Positions 51,299 through 59,938 of a DNA stretch of 64,000 nt are shown one piece after another; position 1 is the stretch's first letter; every line of letters starts with the position of its first letter. This stretch comes from JAGOEY01 sp017997515 (GTDB lineage Bacteria > Pseudomonadota > Gammaproteobacteria > Burkholderiales > Burkholderiaceae_C), in NCBI GenBank assembly GCA_026314275.1, contig CP111109.1, positions 3,100,001-3,164,000 on the forward strand. Direction: 5' to 3'. Below the pieces are notes generated by a model. That model ran no database searches and was not told the DNA's origin. It worked only from the letters and a program-made list of their open reading frames with translations. Position numbers and translations under genes: made by a program.

Positions 51299-51622
51299 TG
51301 AACCGATCTGTTGCAGTGCGTCCGCAATTTCCTGTGCATCCTGCGGGCGCACCAACCGGGCTACTTCCTGCCCATCCCGCAAAAAAACCAGTGTCGGCCA
51401 CAACTTCACCCGGTAACTGCGCCCCAGCGGCTGGCCCGGGCCGTCTTCTACCTTCAGGTGGGTGACAGCACCGTATGCCTGCAGCGCCTGCTCAATAAGG
51501 GGTTGCGCTGCCAGACAAAAGCCGCACCACGGCGTGCCGAATTCGAGCAGGGTGGCACCGGAAAAGCAGTCCACTTCGGCACGGATCGGCGGCTGGACAA
51601 GGTGTTGGGCTTGGTAAGGCAT
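51287..51622 (-). CDS. Thioredoxin family protein
   Basis: This cytoplasmic thioredoxin-fold protein of 111 residues starts at MPYQAQHLVQPPIRAEVDCF (51622); an upstream in-frame start would overlap the moeA 3' end. The active site is WCGFC in LLEFGTPWCGFCLAAQPLI (about residues 32-36), followed by the cis-Pro loop YRVKLWPTLVFLRDG. The dipeptide between the cysteines (GF) differs from classic Trx (GP), so redox properties may differ. It lies 17 bases downstream of moeA on the same strand, possibly in the molybdenum cofactor operon. Confidence 0.85.
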   Translation of the reverse strand: MPYQAQHLVQPPIRAEVDCFSGATLLEFGTPWCGFCLAAQPLIEQALQAYGAVTHLKVEDGPGQPLGRSYRVKLWPTLVFLRDGQEVARLVRPQDAQEIADALQQIGSVPH

Positions 51623-51638
51623 GGCACTCCAAATGGGG

Positions 51639-53012
51639 CTAAATGACCCCGTCAAACACCATCACATCGACGGCATCACCTGCAGCAACGTTGCCCTGCG
51701 TATGGGGCAGCACGATGAGCCCATTACCTTGCACCATGGAGCTGAGCACACCCGACCCCTGGTTGCCTGCGACTTCGACCACCAGCGTGCCGTCGGCATC
51801 GGTGTGTACCAGGCCGCGCTGGTATTCGGTGCGGCCTGCTTTTTTGCGGATGGGTTGGGTGCTGCGGGCTTTCAGCAGGGGCGCGGGCTGGATGCTGCGG
51901 CTGTTGCAGCCCATCATCTGCAGCAGGGCCGGGCGCACAAAGGCAAGAAAGGTGACCATCACCGCCACCGGGTTGCCGGGCAGGCCGAACAGGATGGCGC
52001 TGCGGGGTGGTGTGGCTGAATTACTATTGTTTTGATAGCTGCTTGCGCCCGTATTACCTGCGCTAGAGGCCAATTTGGCTTGAAGTTCGGGTGCTGGCGC
52101 GTTGATGCGGCCCACCGCCATGGGCCGCCCGGGCCGCATGGCCACACGCCAGAACACCACGTCGCCCAGTGTTTTCATGGTGGCGCGGGTGTGGTCGGCT
52201 TCACCCACACTCACGCCGCCGCTGGTAATGATGGCATCGGCCTGTTGCGCGGCTTGCACAAAGGCCGCTTCCAGCAGCGCGGGTTCGTCGGGCACCACCC
52301 CCATGTCGATCACCTCCACCCCTAGCCGGGTGAGCAAGCCAAACACGGTGTAGCGGTTGCTGTCGTAGACCGCACCTTCGCGCGGGGGCTCGCCCAGGCT
52401 CAGGATCTCGTTGCCGGTGGAAAAGTAGGCCACACGCAGGCGGCGGAAAACCGGCACTGTGGCTACCCCCAGGCTGGCCAGCAGGCCGAGTGCGGCAGGG
52501 CCCAGGCGCTCGCCTGCGGGCAGGGCGACGCCGCCTTGCAGCAGGTCTTCACCGGCCAGGCGGCGGTTGTCGCCGCTGCGCACGATGTTCGCGGGAATGG
52601 TGATGGCACCGTCCAGTTGCTGCACAAACTCCTGCGGCACGACGGTGTCGAGCCCGGCGGGCATCACGGCCCCGGTCATGATCTTCAGGCACTGGGCCGC
52701 AGCCACCGTGCCGCGCCATGCCGCGCCCGCAAAAGCGGTGCCCGCCACAGTCAACGTCAGGGGGGTGTCGGCCGCCAACTGGTTGCCAGCAAACGCGTAG
52801 CCGTCCATGGCCGAGTTGTCGTGTGGCGGCACGCTGAAGGGCGAGACGATGTCCTGCGCCAGCACCCGGCCCAGGGCGTCAAAAATGCCCACGGTCTGCA
52901 CCTCGGTGACCGGGCTGACCATACGTGCCAGAAAAGTGCTGACCGATGCCGCAGACAGCGACTGGGGGTCGTAGCCCTGCAGGCTGGCGGCGATGTCGTC
53001 GAGTGTGTTCAT
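51639..53012 (-). CDS. moeA: Molybdopterin molybdenumtransferase MoeA
   Basis: MoeA inserts molybdate into adenylated molybdopterin. The 457-residue product has the MoeA N-terminal domain ending in FSVPPHDNSAMDGYAF, the MoCF domain with ITSGGVSVGEADH (near residue 255), the GLPGNPVAVMVTF motif and the C-terminal beta-barrel (GLVHTDADGTLVVEVAGNQG). A dispersed repeat is inserted in frame at residues about 311-331, between MAVGRI and ILFGLPGNP, adding a Ser/Asn-rich loop (SSAGNTGASSYQNNSNSAT). Its start overlaps the mobA stop by four bases. Confidence 0.95.
   Translation of the reverse strand: MNTLDDIAASLQGYDPQSLSAASVSTFLARMVSPVTEVQTVGIFDALGRVLAQDIVSPFSVPPHDNSAMDGYAFAGNQLAADTPLTLTVAGTAFAGAAWRGTVAAAQCLKIMTGAVMPAGLDTVVPQEFVQQLDGAITIPANIVRSGDNRRLAGEDLLQGGVALPAGERLGPAALGLLASLGVATVPVFRRLRVAYFSTGNEILSLGEPPREGAVYDSNRYTVFGLLTRLGVEVIDMGVVPDEPALLEAAFVQAAQQADAIITSGGVSVGEADHTRATMKTLGDVVFWRVAMRPGRPMAVGRINAPAPELQAKLASSAGNTGASSYQNNSNSATPPRSAILFGLPGNPVAVMVTFLAFVRPALLQMMGCNSRSIQPAPLLKARSTQPIRKKAGRTEYQRGLVHTDADGTLVVEVAGNQGSGVLSSMVQGNGLIVLPHTQGNVAAGDAVDVMVFDGVI
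52021..52080 (+). repeat. Dispersed ~55-bp repeat, copy G (inside moeA)
   Basis: TTTTGATAGCTGCTTGCGCC, a short spacer, then TGCGCTAGAGGCCAATTTGG: the clearest copy of the family. It lies antisense to moeA and is read through in frame as a Ser/Asn-rich loop inside a conserved domain. Confidence 0.75.
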
Positions 53013-53662
53013 GGCCGGGCGGGCTGCGCCTGCAGCGCGCGCAGTTCTGCCACGGTGTTGGCGTTGGAGAAGGCCAGCGGGTCGTCGCCCGGGGCATCAA
53101 ACGGCACCAGCACGGTGGTGTGCTGGTCGGTCCAGGCGTCGATCTTGCGGCCGCCGTTGTGGGTGAATGCGACCAGGCTTTCCAGCAAACTCACCCGCAG
53201 CAGGCAAAACACCGGCTGGCTGCGCAGGGTGTTGCCGCCGTGCCCATCGGGCTCGGGTGCGGCCACCATGGCAATGTCGGCATCTTCACGCGCCAGCGCG
53301 GCCGCCAGCCGGGGCACCATGTCCAGCGGGAACAGCGGGGTGTCACACGGCACGGTCACCAGGTACGGCGTCTCGCAGCGCTCCAGCCCGGCCAGAAAGC
53401 CCGACAGCGGCCCGTTGTAGTCACCCACCGGGTCGGGCCAAACAGGCACCCCAAAGGATTCGTAAGCCGCCAGGTTGCGGTTGGCGTTGACCATCGCGTG
53501 GCCGGTTTGCAGCTGCAAGCGCAGCAGGGTGTGCAGGGCCAGCGGCACACCGTTGAAGTTTTGCAGACCTTTGTCCACGCCCCCCATACGGCTGCCGCGG
53601 CCCCCGGCGAGGACCAGGCCGGTGATATCTTCAAGAGCAATGTCTGCGTGGGATGTAGCCAA
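53009..53662 (-). CDS. mobA: Molybdenum cofactor guanylyltransferase MobA
   Basis: MobA transfers GMP from GTP to molybdenum cofactor to make the bis-MGD form. It has the nucleotidyltransferase signature LVLAGGRGSRMGGVDKGLQ near residues 16-34, PDPVGDYNGPLSGFLAGLE, and the metal-binding TVPCDTPLFPLDMVPRL. It is 217 residues long, and the stop overlaps the moeA start (ATGA). Only four bases separate it from moaA upstream, so the three form an operon moaA-mobA-moeA. Confidence 0.95.
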   Translation of the reverse strand: MATSHADIALEDITGLVLAGGRGSRMGGVDKGLQNFNGVPLALHTLLRLQLQTGHAMVNANRNLAAYESFGVPVWPDPVGDYNGPLSGFLAGLERCETPYLVTVPCDTPLFPLDMVPRLAAALAREDADIAMVAAPEPDGHGGNTLRSQPVFCLLRVSLLESLVAFTHNGGRKIDAWTDQHTTVLVPFDAPGDDPLAFSNANTVAELRALQAQPARP

Positions 53663-53666
53663 AAAA

Positions 53667-54815
53667 CTAGCCTCCGATGTAACTCATTTCGACCCGGCGC
53701 GTAGCTGCTGAGCCGGGCGTGGTGTCTGCGGGCAAGGTGCCGCGTAATTCTGAATACCGGTCGCTGCGGCCCTGCCAGATGTGGCCAATGGCGCTGGTGA
53801 TGTCCGCGTCGGATGCACCACCGCGCAGCAGGCTGCGCAGGTCGTGGCCCCGGTTGGCAAACAGGCACAGGTACAGCTGGCCTTCGGTTGAGAGGCGGGC
53901 GCGGTTGCAGTCGCCACAAAACGCCTGCGTCACGCTGCTGATGACGCCGATTTCGCCGCTGCCATCGGCATAGGCCCAGCGCTCGGCCGTCTCGCCCGGC
54001 ACACTGGCCTGCAGTGGCACCAGCGGCATCTGGGCGTGGATGTGCTCGATCACCTGGGCCGAGGGCATCACATCGTCCATGCGCCAGCCGTTGGTGGCAC
54101 CCACGTCCATATATTCGATGAAACGCAGCACCACCCCGGTGCCTTGGAAGTGCCGCGCCATCGGCAGAATCTCTTGTGCGTTGGTGCCCCGTTTGACCAC
54201 CATGTTGACTTTGACTGGCCCCAGGCCCGCCGCCTGCGCCGCGTCGATGCCGCGCAGCACGTCGGCCACCGGAAAGTCCACATCGTTCATGCGCCGGAAC
54301 ACGGCGTCGTCCAGCCCGTCGAGGCTGACGGTCACGCGCTGCAGGCCGGCGTCTTTCAGGGCCTGCGCCTTGCGCACCAGCAGCGAGCCATTGGTGGTGA
54401 GCGTGATGTCGAGCGGCTGGCCGTCGGGTGTGCGCAGCGCGGCGAGTTGGGCCACCAGCGCTTCCAGGTTCTTGCGCAGCAGCGGCTCACCACCGGTCAG
54501 GCGGATCTTGCGCACACCATGCGCCACAAACTGCCGTGCCAGCCGGGTGATTTCCTCAAAACTCAGCAGCGATGCATGCGGCAGGTAGGTGTAGTCCTTG
54601 TCAAACACTTCCTTGGGCATGCAGTAGCTGCAGCGGAAGTTGCAGCGGTCGGTCACGCTGATACGCAGGTCGCGCAGCGGGCGGCCCAGGGTGTCGCTGA
54701 GCAGGCCCTGGGCGGGCAAGGAGGTGCTGCTGGGTGGTGCTGACCATGCCAACGTACGTTCGTCGATCAGGGGCACTACGCGGTGACCGATGGTCACGGG
54801 AGGGGTGGGGGACAT
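53667..54815 (-). CDS. moaA: GTP 3',8-cyclase MoaA
   Basis: This radical-SAM enzyme does the first step of molybdenum cofactor synthesis. The N-terminal 4Fe-4S motif is C58-x3-C62-x2-C65 (RCNFRCSYC), and the second cluster ligands lie in FCGDCNRARLSTEGQLYLCLF. The conserved C-terminal Gly-Gly that MoaC-step function needs is present (SYIGG). At 382 residues it is longer than the ~330 usual because of a ~40-residue N-terminal extension, so an internal start is possible. It is the first gene of the cluster; no molybdenum riboswitch was recognised upstream. Confidence 0.95.
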   Translation of the reverse strand: MSPTPPVTIGHRVVPLIDERTLAWSAPPSSTSLPAQGLLSDTLGRPLRDLRISVTDRCNFRCSYCMPKEVFDKDYTYLPHASLLSFEEITRLARQFVAHGVRKIRLTGGEPLLRKNLEALVAQLAALRTPDGQPLDITLTTNGSLLVRKAQALKDAGLQRVTVSLDGLDDAVFRRMNDVDFPVADVLRGIDAAQAAGLGPVKVNMVVKRGTNAQEILPMARHFQGTGVVLRFIEYMDVGATNGWRMDDVMPSAQVIEHIHAQMPLVPLQASVPGETAERWAYADGSGEIGVISSVTQAFCGDCNRARLSTEGQLYLCLFANRGHDLRSLLRGGASDADITSAIGHIWQGRSDRYSELRGTLPADTTPGSAATRRVEMSYIGG

Positions 54816-54882
54816 CCCCCGATTTTGCCGCAGTGGGTGAGGCTTGGGTGTTTTGACACTACAACGGCAATCGTTATACCGG

Positions 54883-55644
54883 TTACACGCAGCGTGCGCC
54901 GTCTACTTCGAGGCAGATGCCCGAGATAAATGCCGCTTCACTCGACGCCAGGTACAGCGCCGCATTCGCCACATCCAGTGCCGTGGAGAAGCGCCCCAGC
55001 GGGATGGTGGCCAGGAATTTGGCGCGGCGCACGTCATCCACTGGGCCACCCGCAAACTCGGCGGCCAGCCCGGTGTCGGGGTTAAACACCGGGTTGATGC
55101 AGTTCACGCGGATGTTGTCCGGCCCCAGCTCGGCTGCCATCGACTTGCTGGTGATGATGACAGCGGCTTTGGAGCCGTTGTACCAGGTCAGCCCCGGGCG
55201 GGGCCGCAGGCCTGCGGTGGAGGCAATATTGATGAAACTGCCGCCGCCATTGGCACGCAGCGCTGGCACGGCATGGATGGCCGACAGGTAGATACTTTTC
55301 ATGTTGATGGCATAGACCTTGTCGAACTCGTCCTCGCTCACCTCCAGCATCGGGCGGTTGCGGTGGGTCCAGCCCGCGTTGTTGACCATGGTGTCGAGCT
55401 TGCCGTAACGCTGCACGGCGGCATCCACCAACGCCTTCACCTCGGCCGAGCGGGTCACGTCGGCCTGCACAAACTGCGCCGTACCCCCCGCCGCCACGAT
55501 CTCGTCCACCACCCGCTGCCCGCCCACGGTGTTGATGTCGTTCACCGTGACGCGGGCTCCTTCGCTGGCCAGGCGTTTGGCGATGCCTTCACCAATGCCG
55601 TTGCCGGCACCCGTGACGATGATGGATTGCTGGGCGACACGCAT
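54883..55644 (-). CDS. SDR family oxidoreductase
   Basis: This is a classical short-chain dehydrogenase/reductase of 253 residues. The cofactor motif is TGAGNGIGEGIAKRL (residues 11-25), the Asp at the end of strand 2 (VNDIN) favours NAD, NNAG is at about 89, and the catalytic Ser and Tyr-x3-Lys (STAGLRPRPGLTWYNGSKAA) are intact. The acidic residue after the TGxxxGxG region and the family resemblance to glucose/3-ketoacyl-type reductases do not reveal a substrate. It lies 67 bases upstream of moaA on the same strand but is divergent from the superoxide dismutase gene. Confidence 0.9.
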   Translation of the reverse strand: MRVAQQSIIVTGAGNGIGEGIAKRLASEGARVTVNDINTVGGQRVVDEIVAAGGTAQFVQADVTRSAEVKALVDAAVQRYGKLDTMVNNAGWTHRNRPMLEVSEDEFDKVYAINMKSIYLSAIHAVPALRANGGGSFINIASTAGLRPRPGLTWYNGSKAAVIITSKSMAAELGPDNIRVNCINPVFNPDTGLAAEFAGGPVDDVRRAKFLATIPLGRFSTALDVANAALYLASSEAAFISGICLEVDGARCV

Positions 55645-55728
55645 GTTTTGTCTCCTGAGGGGGGTGTTGTTTTGAGCCAGTGTATCGGGTTGTCACAGAG
55701 GCCAAAAATCGCTGCGCTGTACTTTTTA

Positions 55729-55744
55729 GATAAGAATTGTTATC
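55729..55744. promoter_or_regulatory. Fur-box-like palindrome upstream of sodA/SDR
   Basis: GATAA-GAATTG-TTATC is a perfect inverted repeat in an A/T-rich patch resembling the Fur box GATAATGATAATCATTATC. It lies 85 bases upstream of the SDR start and 200 bases upstream of the dismutase. The rest of 55645-55943 shows no convincing gene. Confidence 0.45.
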
Positions 55745-55943
55745 ATTTGAAGGCCTGAATACGCACATTGTTGATCTGACGCAAAGGGCTCCCTTTGGAC
55801 GTCATGTGTGCACCCTCCATTCCGGTATCCCTCTGCCCAGCCGGGCACCAACTCCAACGCCGCATCCGGCGCACTGTGCACCCAGCAGCGCGCTGCATTC
55901 GCGGCGTGCGGCGCATTTCTCACATCCTGACTGAACTCCAACC

Positions 55944-56567
55944 ATGCCCTATACCTTGCCCGCATTGCCCTACGCCTTTGATGCATTGGAGCCGCACATC
56001 GACACCCAGACGATGGAAATCCACCATACGCGCCACCACCAGACTTATGTGAACAACCTGAACGCCGCCTTAAAAGACACCGGCCTGGACGACAAACCGG
56101 TGGAAGCGTTGGTGTCCGCCGTGGACAGCCTGCCCGAAGCCGTGCGTACAGCGGTGCGCAACAACGCGGGCGGGCACTACAACCACAGCCTGTTCTGGAC
56201 CGTGATGTCACCCACCGGCGGTGGTGTGCCACAGGGTGCACTGGCCAGCGCCATCGACCGTGACCTGGGCGGTTTCGATGCCTTCAAGGATGCCTTCACC
56301 AAGGCAGCGTTGACCCGCTTTGGCAGTGGCTGGGCTTGGCTCAGCGTGACTGCTGCGGGCAAGCTGGTGGTGGAAAGCAGCGCCAACCAGGACAGCCCGC
56401 TGACCCAGGGCGTGGGCTCGGGCAACACGCCGATCCTCGGCTTGGACGTGTGGGAACACGCGTACTACCTGAAGTACCAGAACCGCCGCCCCGAATACAT
56501 TGTCGCGTTCTACAACGTGGTGGACTGGGCCGAAGTGGCGCGCCGTTATGCGGCCACACACGGTTGA
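55944..56567 (+). CDS. sodA: Superoxide dismutase, Mn/Fe family (Mn-type features)
   Basis: The enzyme disproportionates superoxide. The 207-residue sequence has the metal ligands H27 (MEIHHTRHHQTYVNN), H81 (GGHYNHSLFW), and D/H in LGLDVWEHAYYLKYQNRRPE. GGH at 76-78, the active-site Gln in ESSANQDSP and GSGWAWL are those of manganese-type enzymes, not Fe-type (which carry AAQ in place of GGH). There is no signal peptide, so it is cytosolic. No strong ribosome site is visible. A Fur-like palindrome upstream suggests iron control, common for Mn-SOD. Confidence 0.92.
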   Translation: MPYTLPALPYAFDALEPHIDTQTMEIHHTRHHQTYVNNLNAALKDTGLDDKPVEALVSAVDSLPEAVRTAVRNNAGGHYNHSLFWTVMSPTGGGVPQGALASAIDRDLGGFDAFKDAFTKAALTRFGSGWAWLSVTAAGKLVVESSANQDSPLTQGVGSGNTPILGLDVWEHAYYLKYQNRRPEYIVAFYNVVDWAEVARRYAATHG

Positions 56568-56589
56568 TTGCGGCGGACCGGAGCACAGC

Positions 56590-57486
56590 ATGGCGCACAC
56601 CCGAAACGTGGGCATGAGGGCGGGCATTCCAATGCGGTTGCTGGTGGGCTGGGCGATTGTGCTCAGCGGGTTCGCCGTGCTGGTGCTGCAGTTCTGGCAG
56701 TCCGTGCAGGGCAACTCCGCTGTGCAGGGTGCGTTGATCGGTGGGGCGGTGGCGGCGCTGGCCACCGCGCTGGGCACAGTGCCGGTGATGTTCTCGCAGC
56801 GCCTGTCCGACCGCACGCAGGACAGCCTGTTCGGCTTTGGCGCAGGGGTCATGCTGGCGGCGTGTGCCTTTTCTCTCATCATTCCCGGCATTGCCGCCGC
56901 ACGTGCATCGGGCGCAAGTGCCTGGGGCGCGGGCGGTGTTGTGGGGGTTGCCATCCTGCTGGGGGGCGCGGTGCTGCTGGTCATGGAGCGGCTGCTGCCG
57001 CATGAGCATTTCATCAAGGGGGTGGAAGGCCAGTCGGCGCGTACCCTGCGGCGCACCTGGCTGTTTGTGTTTGCCATTGCGCTGCACAACTTGCCCGAGG
57101 GCTTGGCCATTGGGGTGGGGTATGCCGGCAACGACGCCGTGCGCGCCAGTGCGCTGGCCACTGGCATCGCCATCCAGGACGTGCCCGAGGGGCTGGTGGT
57201 GGCGGTTGCTTTGCTGGCTGCGGGCTACAAACGTGCGCTGGCGGTGGGGATTGGGATGGCGTCCGGCTTGGTGGAACCCGTGGGGGCCGTGCTGGGCGCA
57301 GCGGTGGTCAGTTATTCAGCGGCGCTGTTGCCGTGGGGGCTGGGGTTTGCGGCCGGTGCCATGTTGTTTGTGGTCAGCCACGAGATCATCCCCGAATCGC
57401 ACCGCAAAGGGCATGAGGTGTATGCCACTGCGGGGCTGATGCTGGGCTTCGTCTTGATGATGATTTTGGACACCGCGCTCGGGTAA
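56590..57486 (+). CDS. ZIP family metal transporter
   Basis: This is a zinc/divalent metal permease of the ZIP (GufA/ZupT) type. The ATG at 56590 has GGAG seven bases ahead. There are eight hydrophobic segments. The metal-binding helix 4 reads HNLPEGLAIGVGYAGNDAVR and helix 5 reads IAIQDVPEGLVVAVALL; a Q replaces the usual H/N in helix 5, as in some GufA proteins. His-rich loops between helices 3 and 4 are short (LPHEHFIKG). It is 298 residues long and 22 bases downstream of the dismutase gene on the same strand, so metal supply to the Mn-type enzyme is a plausible but unproven link. Confidence 0.88.
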   Translation: MAHTRNVGMRAGIPMRLLVGWAIVLSGFAVLVLQFWQSVQGNSAVQGALIGGAVAALATALGTVPVMFSQRLSDRTQDSLFGFGAGVMLAACAFSLIIPGIAAARASGASAWGAGGVVGVAILLGGAVLLVMERLLPHEHFIKGVEGQSARTLRRTWLFVFAIALHNLPEGLAIGVGYAGNDAVRASALATGIAIQDVPEGLVVAVALLAAGYKRALAVGIGMASGLVEPVGAVLGAAVVSYSAALLPWGLGFAAGAMLFVVSHEIIPESHRKGHEVYATAGLMLGFVLMMILDTALG

Positions 57487-57618
57487 GCCCCTGTATTTTT
57501 GTCGGGAGTGCGCTGGGGCCTGTGGTCTTGGCACGCCGTGTATGCCATTCTGGCCGGAGTTGCGTTAGGGGTGGGCTGCCACTTTTGGCAGCTGCTCCGC
57601 AGTTTCTGGAGGTCATCC

Positions 57619-59934
57619 ATGGTCAAGCGTGTGCTCCCGTCCGATGTGCTGGTGTCCCCTGGTCTGGCCGATGTCCCGGTGATGGACCTGATGTGTTCGC
57701 ATCTGGTGCTGAGCCTCACCGCGAAGCAGGGCAGCAAGTTCAACGTGCGGCGCGACCTGGGCAGCCTGTTTGCGTTGACCGGGCGGCACCTGGTGTGGCC
57801 CGCGCCGGTACTCGGCCGGGTGCGCGCCTTTTTGGCGCGGCGCTGTGTGGCCAATGACTTCTGGCGCGGCCACGAGGTCTTGTCAGACGCTGCATTTCTG
57901 GAGCGCCACGGTGTATGGCGTGGGCCGTATGAAGAGGGCACACTTTTTTACCACCTCGACGAATACGCCAAGGATGCGCCCAAAGACCTGCTGACCCTGC
58001 TCAACACCACCGGTGAATGGCTGGCCCACAGCCTGAAGAAGCAGGCCACGTTGGTCGAGAAAAACATCGACGCACTGGCTGGCCTGCTGCAGCTCAACCA
58101 GGCCGAACGGGCCTTGCTGCTGTACGGCACCCTCGCGCGTTACCAGCGGGATCTGCGCACCCTGCTGGTCGAATACAAGGTTAACAACGCACCCGAAGCC
58201 TATGCGGCGATTGCCGACCTGGCGGGAGTCAGTGCCACCGAGGTGGGTGACGCGTTGCGTGCGGGCTCGCGGCTGGAGCGCACCGGTCTGGTGGAGCATT
58301 TGATTGCCGAACACAGCATCACCGACCTGGGGGACCTGATGAAGGTCAGCGACAAGGTCCCGCCGGTGCTGATGCGTGAATACCGCGACCAGACCGAACT
58401 CATGGCCGTCTTCACCCGGCCTGCTGCGCGCAGCCTGCTGGCCCCGGGTGATTTTCATTTTGTGCAGGACGAAGTGCAGGTGCTGATCAACCTGCTGCGC
58501 AACGCCGTGCGGGGCCGTGTGCCGGGCGTTAACGTGCTGCTCTACGGCCCGCCCGGCACCGGCAAGACCGAGCTGGCCAAGGTGGTGGCGCAGGCCGCCG
58601 GAGTGGAGTTGTTCGAGGTGGAATATGCCGACCGCGACGGCAACTCACTCAGCGGGCGCGACCGTTACCGCTCCCTGCAGATCGGCCAGGCCTTCCTCAA
58701 AGGTGCGGCGCAGGCCGCGCTGCTGTTTGACGAGGTGGAGGACGTGTTCCCGCCCATCAGTGTGGACGCCGCTGGCCTGATGGCGCGCCAGGACCAGCAG
58801 GCGCTGGGTGCCGCGGTCAGCCACAGCGTCAACGGCAAAGCCTGGGTCAACCAGATACTGGAAGCCAACCCCGTGCCCACCCTCTGGGTCACCAACCGCA
58901 TCGAACAGATCGATCCGGCGTTCCGCCGCCGGTTTGCCTACCACCTGGAGCTGACTTCACCGCCGCCCGGTGCCCGTGAACAGCTGCTGCGCAAGACGCT
59001 GGAAGGTGTGCCCGTCGGCGACGCCTTTGTCGCCCGCCTGTCGGAGCGCAAAGGCCTGACCCCGGCGCAGATCCGCACAGCGGTGCGTTTTGCGGGCCTG
59101 GTCAAAGACGCCGACGAAGGCGCAGAACGGATGGAAGCCCTGATCGAGCGGCAGCTGCAGAACTCCGACGCTGCCCTGGGAAAAAAGCCCGCCAGCACGG
59201 GCGGCCCCGGCCCGGTCACCACCTACGACCTGGACATGCTCAACGTGGAAACCCGCCACGAGATCCCGCGTATCGTGCAGGCCCTGAAAGACCGGGGCCA
59301 CGGCACCCTGTGTTTTTACGGCGCGCCCGGCACCGGCAAAACCGCGCTGGGCCAGCACATTGCCAAGGCGCTGGAAAAGCCCCTGATCGTCAAACAGGCC
59401 AGTGACCTGATCAGCAAGTTTGTGGGTGACACCGAGCAGAACATGGCCGCGATGTTCAAGGAGGCCGAGGCGGAAAACGCCGTGCTGCTGCTGGACGAGG
59501 CCGACAGCTACCTGCAAGACCGCCGGGGTGCACAGCGCACGTACGAAGTGACCGAGGTGAACGAGATGCTGCAGGGTATGGAGCGCTTTCGCGGCATTTT
59601 CATCTGCACCACCAATTTGCTCGACCGTATGGACCAGGCCGCGCTACGCCGTTTCACCTTCAAGATCAAGTTCAAACCCCTGACCGCGCTGCAGCGCGAA
59701 AAGATGTTTGTCACCGAAGCCTTGGGCGGAGATGCAGACTTGTTAACCACCGTCTTGCGCACCCAACTGGCCAAACTGGAGCAGCTTTGCCCCGGCGACT
59801 TCGCCGCCGTCAAACGCCAAACCGACATCCTGGCCACCAGCTTCAGCGTCGAGGAGTTCATCGAGCAACTTGAGGTCGAACACCGCATCAAACCCGAGGT
59901 GCGCGAAGCGCGGGGGATGGGGTTTGTGCAGTGA
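57619..59934 (+). CDS. Double-AAA-domain ATPase of unknown function
   Basis: This 771-residue protein starts at MVKRVLPSDVLVSPGLADVP, chosen for the strong GGAGG six bases before ATG 57619; a TTG at 57499 would add 40 residues with a hydrophobic segment (YAILAGVALGVGCHFWQLL). About 290 N-terminal residues of unrecognised, largely helical sequence precede AAA domain 1 (Walker A GPPGTGKTE near residue 310, Walker B LLFDEVEDVF, WVTNRIEQIDPAFRRRF). Domain 2 follows (GAPGTGKTA near 569, VLLLDEADSYLQDRRG, CTTNLLDRMDQAALRRF). Both sites look catalytically competent. It resembles COG0464-type AAA proteins rather than ClpA or FtsH. It is convergent with the aldehyde dehydrogenase gene, with four bases between stops. 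Confidence 0.85.
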   Translation: MVKRVLPSDVLVSPGLADVPVMDLMCSHLVLSLTAKQGSKFNVRRDLGSLFALTGRHLVWPAPVLGRVRAFLARRCVANDFWRGHEVLSDAAFLERHGVWRGPYEEGTLFYHLDEYAKDAPKDLLTLLNTTGEWLAHSLKKQATLVEKNIDALAGLLQLNQAERALLLYGTLARYQRDLRTLLVEYKVNNAPEAYAAIADLAGVSATEVGDALRAGSRLERTGLVEHLIAEHSITDLGDLMKVSDKVPPVLMREYRDQTELMAVFTRPAARSLLAPGDFHFVQDEVQVLINLLRNAVRGRVPGVNVLLYGPPGTGKTELAKVVAQAAGVELFEVEYADRDGNSLSGRDRYRSLQIGQAFLKGAAQAALLFDEVEDVFPPISVDAAGLMARQDQQALGAAVSHSVNGKAWVNQILEANPVPTLWVTNRIEQIDPAFRRRFAYHLELTSPPPGAREQLLRKTLEGVPVGDAFVARLSERKGLTPAQIRTAVRFAGLVKDADEGAERMEALIERQLQNSDAALGKKPASTGGPGPVTTYDLDMLNVETRHEIPRIVQALKDRGHGTLCFYGAPGTGKTALGQHIAKALEKPLIVKQASDLISKFVGDTEQNMAAMFKEAEAENAVLLLDEADSYLQDRRGAQRTYEVTEVNEMLQGMERFRGIFICTTNLLDRMDQAALRRFTFKIKFKPLTALQREKMFVTEALGGDADLLTTVLRTQLAKLEQLCPGDFAAVKRQTDILATSFSVEEFIEQLEVEHRIKPEVREARGMGFVQ

Positions 59935-59938
59935 GCCT

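Noticed and set aside
55737..55934. 65-residue open frame upstream of the dismutase
   Set aside because: No ribosome site; Pro/Arg/His-rich shadow composition; overlaps the Fur-like palindrome region.
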